Assembly: GCA_016926315.1 (NCBI GenBank)
Contig: JAFGOU010000314.1
Span: 1 to 17,320 of the forward strand
DNA from: Chitinispirillaceae bacterium
GTDB lineage: Bacteria > Fibrobacterota > Chitinivibrionia > Chitinivibrionales > Chitinispirillaceae
Direction of reading: 5' to 3'
DNA length: 17,320 nt
In this document: in pieces, positions 1 through 5,416 of the stretch
Position numbering within the stretch: position 1 is the first letter of the stretch
How the letters are laid out: each line of letters starts with the position of its first letter
The notes under the pieces: model-generated
The model's input: only the letters and a program-made list of their open reading frames with translations
Databases searched by the model: none
Told to the model about the DNA's origin: nothing
Program-made: the position numbers and the translations under genes

Positions 1-2
1 CC

Positions 3-320
3 CTTGCTTTTTCGATTCCGGAAAAAGCCGGAATGGATTCGGCAGGTCTCGACAGCGCGGTGCTCGTCACGATCGAACGCCTGACCTTCAGGCGCAATAA
101 TTTTTATGTCGAGTACTACTGGGACGACAAGACCAAACGACCCGCCAACCTCGAAGTCGATGCCGTGGTGCTGATATGGGACTACCGGAAAGACGCCCCC
201 GTGTTCTACGGGACCGTTTTGCAGAAAGTGGAGTTCCAGATCGCGATGCAGCGGAAGCACTGGGACGAATCGGCGAGGAATCTCGCAAAAAAGATCGTGA
301 TGTCGGCGAAGTGTCTGTAA
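3..320 (+). CDS. C-terminal fragment of an unrecognised protein
   Basis: The reading frame is open from the left edge (L-A-F-S-I-P-E-K-A-G precedes the first internal Met at 33), so this is the tail of a gene that starts outside the window; about 105 residues are visible. The segment has alternating hydrophobic and polar stretches (AVLVTIERLTF, AVVLIWDYRKDAPVFYGTVL) that look like beta strands. An amphipathic tail follows with W-x6-LA-x2-I (KHWDESARNLAKKIV) and the protein ends in Cys-Leu. This strand-rich core with a W-LA helix resembles small envelope lipoproteins of Fibrobacterota-like genomes, but I do not recognise a named family and the N-terminus that would show a lipobox is missing. 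The 194-nt gap to lexA contains a separate promoter, so it is probably not in the same transcription unit. Confidence 0.7.
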   Translation, partial: LAFSIPEKAGMDSAGLDSAVLVTIERLTFRRNNFYVEYYWDDKTKRPANLEVDAVVLIWDYRKDAPVFYGTVLQKVEFQIAMQRKHWDESARNLAKKIVMSAKCL

Positions 321-326
321 TTAAAA

Positions 327-371
327 CAGGGGAGGTTAATCCCCCAAAATCCTGCTCGTGATGATCCCCTG
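327..371 (+). terminator. possible terminator or alternative hairpins after the first gene
   Basis: Just after the stop codon at 320, GGGGA (329-333) can pair with TCCCC (340-344) across a 6-nt loop. Alternatively CAGGGGA (327-333) can pair with TCCCCTG (365-371). Neither is followed by a T-run, so intrinsic termination is uncertain. The position directly after a stop codon and before the lexA promoter is what supports it. Confidence 0.3.
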
Positions 372-429
372 CGGATTACCGTAACCCCGTCTGCCCTGCT
401 TGCCGTCACTGACCGGAAAAACAAAAACC

Positions 430-458
430 TTGCATACTGTCCTTTTGAACAGTATATT
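430..458 (+). promoter_or_regulatory. lexA promoter (-35 TTGCAT, 17 nt, -10 TATATT)
   Basis: TTGCAT at 430-435 and TATATT at 453-458 are separated by exactly 17 nt, a standard sigma70-type arrangement. The expected transcription start is near 465, giving a leader of about 50 nt before the lexA ATG at 515. The spacer is filled by the SOS-box palindrome, so a bound repressor would block RNA polymerase. This supports both the promoter call and autoregulation of lexA. Confidence 0.75.
434..455. promoter_or_regulatory. LexA operator (SOS box), perfect palindrome
   Basis: ATACTGT (434-440) and ACAGTAT (449-455) are perfect inverted 7-mers separated by 8 nt. The core reads taCTG-N10-CAGta, identical in its outer positions to the classical E. 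coli SOS box consensus. It lies between the -35 and -10 of the lexA promoter. Known biology: LexA represses its own gene through such sites until RecA-stimulated self-cleavage. Inference: this lexA is autoregulated and recognises a CTGT-N8-ACAG motif. No second copy was seen at the other promoters in the window. Confidence 0.85.
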
Positions 459-487
459 ACCGGTAGCATGCTTTCTGACGGCAGGTT

Positions 488-509
488 AAAGGTATCCTTT
501 ACCGAAAGG
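488..509 (+). promoter_or_regulatory. lexA ribosome-binding site with two competing mini-hairpins
   Basis: The Shine-Dalgarno sequence AAAGG (505-509) lies 5 nt before the ATG at 515. CCTTT at 496-500 can pair either with the upstream AAAGG (488-492, 3-nt loop) or with the Shine-Dalgarno itself (4-nt loop). The two 5-bp hairpins are mutually exclusive, so the leader could in principle switch ribosome access. The stems are short and AU-rich, so this may be chance. Confidence 0.35.
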
Positions 510-514
510 CGCGT

Positions 515-1147
515 ATGATCATCCACGGTCACTTGACTTCCGAGCAGGAGCGGGTCTACTCGTTCATACTGGAGTGGAAAAACAACAGGGGGTTTCCGCC
601 GACCGTCCGGGAGATCGCCGAAAGTCTTGGGTATAAGAGCGCGAACAACGTGCGCCAGCACCTGCGTCTCATCGAGAAAAAAGGGTATCTCAGGATCGTC
701 TCCGGCAAGGCGCGCGGTATAGAGGTCCGTTCCCCCTTTTCTCCGGTCGACGACTCAAACGGGTTTGAAGTGCCGCTCATCGGTCGGGTGGCGGCCGGCG
801 CGCCGATCACCGCCGAGGAGAACATCGAAGGGACCGTGACCCTCGACCGCACCCTGTTCAAGGGTGACGGCCTCTTTACCCTCCGCGTTCGCGGTGACAG
901 CATGAAGGACGCCGGCGTTTTCGACGGCGATATCGCCGTCGTGCGGCAGAAGCCGACCGCCGACAACGGCGAAGTCGTGGTCGCGGTCATCGAAGGCGAG
1001 GCGACCCTCAAACGGTTTTTCAAGCGGGAAGAGGCGGTCGTACTGCATGCGGAAAACACGGCCTACGAGGATATCGTGATTACCGCTCCGCAGAGCGTGT
1101 ATATAGCGGGGAAACTGGTCGGCGTCATCAGGAGATGCGCGGCCTGA
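515..1147 (+). CDS. lexA: LexA, SOS-response transcriptional repressor
   Basis: LexA represses DNA-damage genes and inactivates itself by RecA-stimulated autocleavage. The 210 residues match the family length. The N-terminal winged helix-turn-helix (about residues 8-70) includes PPTVREIAESLGYKSANNV and the wing K-G-Y-L-x-I-V-S-G-K-A-R-G-I. The linker carries the cleavage site in GRVAAGAP (Ala94-Gly95). The S24-type catalytic dyad is Ser129 in RGDSMKDAG and Lys166 in EATLKRF, so the protein should be cleavable. The ATG at 515 is chosen because it has AAAGG 5 nt upstream and gives the canonical L-T-x-x-Q-x-x-V-x-x-F-I opening. It is transcribed alone from its own promoter, which contains a palindromic operator. 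The next gene downstream is convergent. Confidence 0.97.
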   Translation: MIIHGHLTSEQERVYSFILEWKNNRGFPPTVREIAESLGYKSANNVRQHLRLIEKKGYLRIVSGKARGIEVRSPFSPVDDSNGFEVPLIGRVAAGAPITAEENIEGTVTLDRTLFKGDGLFTLRVRGDSMKDAGVFDGDIAVVRQKPTADNGEVVVAVIEGEATLKRFFKREEAVVLHAENTAYEDIVITAPQSVYIAGKLVGVIRRCAA

Positions 1148-1198
1148 GAGAAGCTGCGGAGCCATACGATGACCATTGCAAGGCTCCGCCGGCTCAGG
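1143..1198 (+). terminator. nested inverted repeat over the lexA stop codon
   Basis: CCTGAG (1143-1148, containing the lexA TGA) pairs with CTCAGG (1193-1198). Inside it, GCGGAGCC (1156-1163) pairs with GGCTCCGC (1182-1189) around an 18-nt loop. This makes a two-tier hairpin in the lexA 3' region. No T-run follows, so it may be an RNA-stabilising or Rho-assisted 3' end rather than an intrinsic terminator. Confidence 0.4.
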
Positions 1199-1222
1199 AC
1201 GTGCAATCAGGACGCCTGTTCC

Positions 1223-1244
1223 GGCATGGCCTGAAGGCCATGCC
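1223..1244. terminator. 9-bp perfect hairpin between convergent genes
   Basis: GGCATGGCC (1223-1231) and GGCCATGCC (1236-1244) form a perfect 9-bp stem with a TGAA tetraloop (TTCA on the other strand). It lies between lexA and the convergent small HTH gene, where a shared bidirectional terminator is expected. There is no U-tract on either strand, which weakens the terminator call. Confidence 0.45.
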
Positions 1245-1313
1245 ACATTCTTGGGATAAAAGAAGCTGGGTGAGACAACGATACGCTTTTTGAAATACCG
1301 CCCGTCCACCCGT

Positions 1314-1607
1314 TTATTTTTTCTTTGCTTTTTTGGAAGATCCCCCGGTTTCCTTGATGATCCGGTAGGTTTGCGGAAGGGAAAGTTGAAACTGCCGTGC
1401 GATCGTCTCGACCTTTTTTCCGGCTTTGCGGAGCGCCGAGATCTTCTTGTTGCGCAGCGGATTGGATGCCGTCCGGGAGTCGACGGCGTATTTTTTGCGG
1501 AGCTGATGGACCGCCTGGCGGGTGATGCCGAATTTCGCGCCGATCTTTGCGTCGGTTTTAAGGACCTTCTGCAGTTTGATCAATTCCTGTTTGGATATCC
1601 TTGCCAT
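1314..1607 (-). CDS. small basic protein with two helix-turn-helix motifs
   Basis: This 97-residue Lys/Arg-rich protein looks like a DNA-binding protein with two tandem homeodomain-like units. Unit 1 is about residues 7-40, with T-D-A-K-I-G-A-K-F-G-I-T-R-Q-A-V-H-Q-L-R as turn and recognition helix. Unit 2 is about residues 52-88, with K-V-E-T-I-A-R-Q-F-Q-L-S-L-P-Q-T-Y-R-I-I. The I-A-x-x-F-x-[IL]-[ST] pattern is that of resolvase/Hin-type and transposase-type HTHs, but no catalytic domain is present. The tail is SSKKAKKK. The start has a strong ribosome-binding site, AAAGGAG (plus-strand 1616-1622), 8 nt upstream. It stands alone, 151 nt downstream of the CNNM gene on the same strand and convergent with lexA. 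Target and role are unknown; an autonomous regulator or nucleoid protein is possible. Confidence 0.8.
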   Translation of the reverse strand: MARISKQELIKLQKVLKTDAKIGAKFGITRQAVHQLRKKYAVDSRTASNPLRNKKISALRKAGKKVETIARQFQLSLPQTYRIIKETGGSSKKAKKK

Positions 1608-1647
1608 ACGGCATGCTCCTTTAATGAGGGGTTGTGGAACGGACGGG

Positions 1648-1678
1648 AACTATGAGTTACGAGTCTTGTTCCATAGTT
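1648..1678. repeat. inverted repeat upstream of the small HTH gene
   Basis: AACTATG (1648-1654) and CATAGTT (1672-1678) are inverted 7-mers, 17 nt apart, 40-70 nt before the HTH gene start. A second short palindrome, CCGGA-TAA-TCCGG, lies at 1696-1708. These could be operator sites for the adjacent HTH protein. This is inferred from position only. Confidence 0.3.
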
Positions 1679-1758
1679 GACATCATGATCTTATTCCGGA
1701 TAATCCGGGGTAACCAAAATAGAATCGTGCGTAACGGAACGCAAGGAAAAAATTGCCT

Positions 1759-3012
1759 TTAGGGAGTCGCCCCCCTGCTTGGCGCGATCCGCTCGACGAT
1801 GACGTCGTAGACGTTGCCGCGCAAGACGCGGCGCACCCGCAGTGAAACCGCTCCCAGCCTTCGCGAAAAGCCCTCGATCGGTTCCTTCTCGCCCGCCTCT
1901 CGCTTGATCCATGAGTCAAGGGTAATGTCGTCGTCCACGGGAAGGTCGGGCAGCGCGCGGGTTTTCACCTGGCGGAAGGTCGAATGGCCGCCGACGCGGA
2001 AACGGTGCTCGGCAAGCTGCACGATGAAGTCCGGCGGCGTGTCGTATTCGTCGCGCAGGTCGCCGACCAGCGTTTCGATGACGTCCTCGAGCGTCACGAG
2101 GCCCCTGGTGCGGCCATGGTCGTCCTGAACGATGGCAATGTGCTGGTAGCCTCCCGTCAACTTTGCCAGGAGCTCGGTAAGGCCGGTCGATTCCTTGACA
2201 AAAACAACTGGCCGCGTAACCCCGCGGAGCGTCGGGTCGTTCGGGTTGGCATGGAGCGCACCGACAATGTCCTTGAAATTGACATATCCGACGATCCGGT
2301 CGATGTTGCCCTTGTCGGTCAGGGGAAACCGTGTATGGCGGTGGACATGCGATGCGAGCAGCCCGTCCTGGAGCGACATCCCGTTCGAAAGGAAGTTGAT
2401 GTCCTCCCGGTCGATCATCACGTCACGGGCGTGAAGCCTGGACATGAGCATGCTGCGGGAGATCAACCCCTCCTGCTCCCTGCTCAGAAGGTTTTCGCTG
2501 ACCGCGCTCCGGGCGAGCACGCCGATATCGCTTATCGCCGTTTCGGGACGCGAGCGTTTCCCGCCGCTGAAGGGATGATTGAGAATTTCCGTCATTTTTA
2601 TAAGCGGGCCGAAAACCCCGACGATGACGCTGAAAAGGGGCGCGGTCAGGCTGGCAAGCCGCCTGTTGTAGCGGACGCCGAGCGTTTTCGGCAGTATTTC
2701 GCACCATTGAATGAAGACGAGAGAAAAGAGAACCGAGAAAACGGGGAGCCAGCGGCTGCCGTACAGGTTGGAAAACTGGGCGCCGGCCAGCGCCGCGCCG
2801 ATGGTATTGGCAAAGGTGTTGATGATGAGAATGGTGGCCAGAGGCCGGTGGATATCCTTTTTAAAACGCTGCCAGATGCGGCGCAGGAGCGGTTTATGCT
2901 CGGATATCCGAGCGATGTCGGTGCTTGAGATACTGAGCAGGCACGCTTCCATGAGCGAACAGCCGAAGGAAAAACTCATGGCGACCGCAAGAATGACCAT
3001 CAGAGAAATCAT
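1759..3012 (-). CDS. CNNM/CBS/CorC-domain membrane protein (HlyC/CorC family, probable Mg2+/Co2+ transport)
   Basis: 417 residues. The N-terminal CNNM (DUF21) membrane domain spans about residues 1-150, with helices at 2-27, 58-80, 89-103 and 122-140. It has the conserved small-residue/Glu signature F-G-C-S-L-M-E-A-C-L-L-S and E-I-L-P-K-T-L-G at 105-112. A cytosolic CBS pair follows (about 197-320, ending in GLVTLEDVIETLVGDLRDE, typical of the second CBS). The C-terminal CorC_HlyC domain is at about 328-410 (FRVGGHSTFRQV...). Family members are Na+-coupled or ATP-responsive Mg2+ (Co2+) exporters in the inner membrane. The start at 3012 is preferred because AAAAGGAA lies a few nt upstream and the first transmembrane helix begins at once. 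The frame stays open to a GTG at 3180 without a ribosome-binding site, so a 56-residue extension is possible but less likely. Confidence 0.92.
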   Translation of the reverse strand: MISLMVILAVAMSFSFGCSLMEACLLSISSTDIARISEHKPLLRRIWQRFKKDIHRPLATILIINTFANTIGAALAGAQFSNLYGSRWLPVFSVLFSLVFIQWCEILPKTLGVRYNRRLASLTAPLFSVIVGVFGPLIKMTEILNHPFSGGKRSRPETAISDIGVLARSAVSENLLSREQEGLISRSMLMSRLHARDVMIDREDINFLSNGMSLQDGLLASHVHRHTRFPLTDKGNIDRIVGYVNFKDIVGALHANPNDPTLRGVTRPVVFVKESTGLTELLAKLTGGYQHIAIVQDDHGRTRGLVTLEDVIETLVGDLRDEYDTPPDFIVQLAEHRFRVGGHSTFRQVKTRALPDLPVDDDITLDSWIKREAGEKEPIEGFSRRLGAVSLRVRRVLRGNVYDVIVERIAPSRGATP

Positions 3013-3218
3013 GGGAAAATTCCTTTTGTTTAATACAATTCGGAACCGGGACAACAGAGCGCCGGCGGGTATGGATAAAAAATAGTTATGCGATGGTCGT
3101 TGAGAAAGTAAAAACGCGACAGAGAGGCGGTCGCCCGGACGGATAATTCGGGTTTCCGTTGTTATTGTGGTTTCCTGCACGGTAGGACCGGTAATTCTGT
3201 GGTAACGGCGAATCCGTC

Positions 3219-3235
3219 ATTATATCATATATAAT
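3219..3235. promoter_or_regulatory. AT palindrome giving -10 elements on both strands
   Basis: ATTATAT (3219-3225) and ATATAAT (3229-3235) are perfect inverted 7-mers around CAT. On the plus strand this gives TATAAT at 3230-3235, with a transcription start expected near 3242, just before the TPR operon; no good -35 is visible. On the minus strand it gives TGATATAAT (3227 down to 3219), a full extended -10, pointing towards the CNNM gene with a leader of about 200 nt. It is the most AT-rich stretch of this divergent intergenic region. I see nothing else firm in 3013-3262. Confidence 0.55.
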
Positions 3236-3262
3236 CAAACCGTTATGTGGAGGAACAACCTG

Positions 3263-3298
3263 ATGATACCGCAATCGTTGTACCTGGCGGCCTGGTGA
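3263..3298 (+). CDS. possible 11-residue leader peptide overlapping the TPR gene start
   Basis: The only good ribosome-binding site before the TPR gene, GGAGG (3249-3253), is 9 nt upstream of an ATG at 3263 in a different frame. That ATG opens a 12-codon frame, M-I-P-Q-S-L-Y-L-A-A-W-stop. Its TGA (3296-3298) overlaps the GTG start of the TPR gene (3295) as GTGA. This arrangement is typical of translational coupling. It could be a coupling or attenuator leader, or the overlap may be coincidence. No regulatory residue run is obvious. Confidence 0.4.
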   Translation: MIPQSLYLAAW

Positions 3299-5412
3299 AA
3301 AAAACGGCCCGATCGCTCATTTGTATTCTGCTCCTGTTGCCGCCGGGCATCCATGCCTCGCGTCTGAGCACGGCGGTATTTCCCCTTACCAATGAATCGG
3401 GCAGCGCATTGCATGACTGGATCGGTTATGGCATTTCAGAAACCCTGGCGAGGAAACTGCAGCAGATGGAGCGGTTTCAGGTCTGGGACCCGGTGTTTCT
3501 GTTCCAGACCGATTCCAGCGGCCGGGAAATGCTCGACGAGAACCTTTTGAAAATGCACCGTACCCGCTGGCAATGGGATGCCGCAATGGGCGGTTCCTAC
3601 CGTCTTCGCGGCGATACGCTCGCTGCGACGTTCCGCCTGGTCTGGGCCACGGGAAAGGAGGAGCCGCTTTCGGTTTCACTGCAGCTTTCGGGGCGGGTCG
3701 TCGATTTTTTTTCACTGACCGGCGAAGCGCTCCTTAAAATGTTTCACCTCATGCAGTACCGTCCCTCGCCGGCCGATTCGCAGATCATACGGGAACGTGC
3801 CTCCTGCGCCATGGACGCCTACCGGACGTACGCCGCCGGGTTCGGGTATGAAATGCGGGGCGATTACCACGCCGCGCTGACCGCCTACCTCCGCGCAACG
3901 GAGATCGACGCCCGTTTCGCCGCCGCCTCCTGCAGGGAGGCGATGCTCTATCGCACGGCGGCTGAATATACAAAAGCAAAAGAGGCGTTCGAAAGGGCGT
4001 TCGCCGCAGACCCGAACGATCCCGCAATCGCCGCCGGATACGCCGATTTTCTGGTCGACTGCCTTCCGCCCGCCATCGCGTTCAAATTTATCGGCAGCCA
4101 GCGTGCGCTGCTCGGGAAAAGCGCCGCGGGCATGAAAGCCATGGGCAAGATGTACATCGTCTCCGGCGAGTACCCGCGGGCGATCGCGATGCTTACCCGA
4201 GCGGTCGCTTTCGGCCCGTCTGATCTTGATGTCGCGTTTGCGCTCGGCACCGCCTATTCCACTGCCGGGGATTTTACCCGGGCGGCGGAAATATTCAACC
4301 AGCTCATCCAGTACCGTCCGTACCATGTTCGGTATTACGCATCGCTCGGCGGCGCGTACCGCAAGGCCGGCCGGCTCATGGAATCCACCATCGTGCTGGA
4401 ATCGGCGGAAAAAATCACGCCGGACAATACCATGGTCCTGGTCGACCTCGCCCACACGTATATCAGGCTCGGCTGGTATGAAAAGGCGGGACAACTTCTT
4501 CTGCGCGCACGCGAAATCGCGCCTTTCGTTAGTGATATCGGCACCAACCTCGGGGTGGTGTACTGGTACCAGGGAAAAAAGGCCGAAGCGCGGAAGTGTT
4601 TCGAAGAGGCCGCGCGCGCCCCCACGACCCGGCAGGCGGCTTTCAATAACCTGGGAAATGTGTTGTTCATGGACGGCTCACCGGGCAAGGCCATCGCTGC
4701 CTACAAGAAAGCCGATCAGGCAGGGCGTAAAAATGAGACCGTGCTCTACAACCTCGCTGCCGCCAGCCTCGCCCGCAACGACCGTAAGAAAGCCGCCGTG
4801 TATTTCGACGAGGTACTGCGGCTGATGCCCGACCGCCTCGATGTCCTGCTCCGGCAGGCGGAAATCGCGGCGTCTCTTAAACGAAGCGCCGCGGCTGAAG
4901 GGTACTACCGCCGCATTATCGAGCTCCTGCCCGACCATGAAGCGGCTCTCCGGGGACTCGTGCGGATACTTATGAGGCAAAAACGATACCGCGAGGCGGT
5001 CCAGCCGATTGAAGAGTATCTTTCCCGTCAACCGATGTCCCGGGAATTCATGCTGCTGCTCGCCGATGTGTATGTGAAAATGGCATGGCGTGAAGTCGCG
5101 CTCATGAAATACCAGGCGGTCGCCAGGGAATTTCCCGATGATTCGAGCGCCCATCTCGGCATCGGGACCTGCATGTATGCCCTGATCGCGGAAAAGGGAA
5201 TGACGAATTACGACGATGCGATACTCGCGCTCAAGAAAGCGAGCGATCATGCCGCGGGCAATCCTCTGCCGGACCAGCTTATCGGAGACCTGTACGCCGT
5301 ATACAAGGGGTACCGGGAGCTTGCGATTGACCACTGGAAAAAAGCGCTGGCACGCGCCGTCGATCCGAAGACGAGGAAACTGCTGCAACAAAGACTGGGA
5401 GGGAAGGGGTAA
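3295..5412 (+). CDS. exported TPR protein with TolB/FlgO-like N-terminal domain (operon gene 1)
   Basis: 705 residues from the GTG at 3295. This start gives a clean signal peptide (M-K-K-T-A-R, hydrophobic core LICILLLLPPG, cleavage after IHA at about residue 21). The frame is open to a GTG at 3247, but that codon has no ribosome-binding site and lies only a few nt from the predicted transcription start. Residues 22-150 resemble the TolB-N/FlgO type of domain that often precedes periplasmic TPRs: V-F-P-L-T-N-E-S-G-S-A, then W-I-G-Y-G-I-S-E-T-L-A-R-K-L, then RFQVWDP. From about 175 to 700 come about a dozen 34-residue tetratricopeptide repeats (for example YTKAKEAFERAFAADPNDP, YPRAIAMLTRAVAFGPSDL). 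TPR arrays are protein-interaction scaffolds, so an envelope assembly role is likely. The next gene starts 4 nt after the stop. Confidence 0.88.
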   Translation: MKKTARSLICILLLLPPGIHASRLSTAVFPLTNESGSALHDWIGYGISETLARKLQQMERFQVWDPVFLFQTDSSGREMLDENLLKMHRTRWQWDAAMGGSYRLRGDTLAATFRLVWATGKEEPLSVSLQLSGRVVDFFSLTGEALLKMFHLMQYRPSPADSQIIRERASCAMDAYRTYAAGFGYEMRGDYHAALTAYLRATEIDARFAAASCREAMLYRTAAEYTKAKEAFERAFAADPNDPAIAAGYADFLVDCLPPAIAFKFIGSQRALLGKSAAGMKAMGKMYIVSGEYPRAIAMLTRAVAFGPSDLDVAFALGTAYSTAGDFTRAAEIFNQLIQYRPYHVRYYASLGGAYRKAGRLMESTIVLESAEKITPDNTMVLVDLAHTYIRLGWYEKAGQLLLRAREIAPFVSDIGTNLGVVYWYQGKKAEARKCFEEAARAPTTRQAAFNNLGNVLFMDGSPGKAIAAYKKADQAGRKNETVLYNLAAASLARNDRKKAAVYFDEVLRLMPDRLDVLLRQAEIAASLKRSAAAEGYYRRIIELLPDHEAALRGLVRILMRQKRYREAVQPIEEYLSRQPMSREFMLLLADVYVKMAWREVALMKYQAVAREFPDDSSAHLGIGTCMYALIAEKGMTNYDDAILALKKASDHAAGNPLPDQLIGDLYAVYKGYRELAIDHWKKALARAVDPKTRKLLQQRLGGKG

Positions 5413-5416
5413 TATC

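Noticed and set aside
206..661. 151-residue minus-strand open frame across the lexA promoter
   Set aside because: It would read through the lexA promoter, SOS box and N-terminus; no domain and no start signals.
1677..1706. TTGACA (1677-1682) with TAATCC 18 nt downstream on the plus strand
   Set aside because: The -10 is poor and the promoter would point into the 3' end of the minus-strand CNNM gene with no plus-strand gene ahead.
1984..2928. 314-residue open frame on the plus strand opposite the CNNM gene
   Set aside because: The opposite strand encodes clear CNNM and CBS motifs; this frame shows none and is a shadow.
5216..5416. Earlier start for the Ig-repeat gene, overlapping the TPR gene
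   Set aside because: The upstream part is the out-of-frame end of the TPR gene; the GTG at 5417 has a ribosome-binding site and leads straight into a signal sequence.
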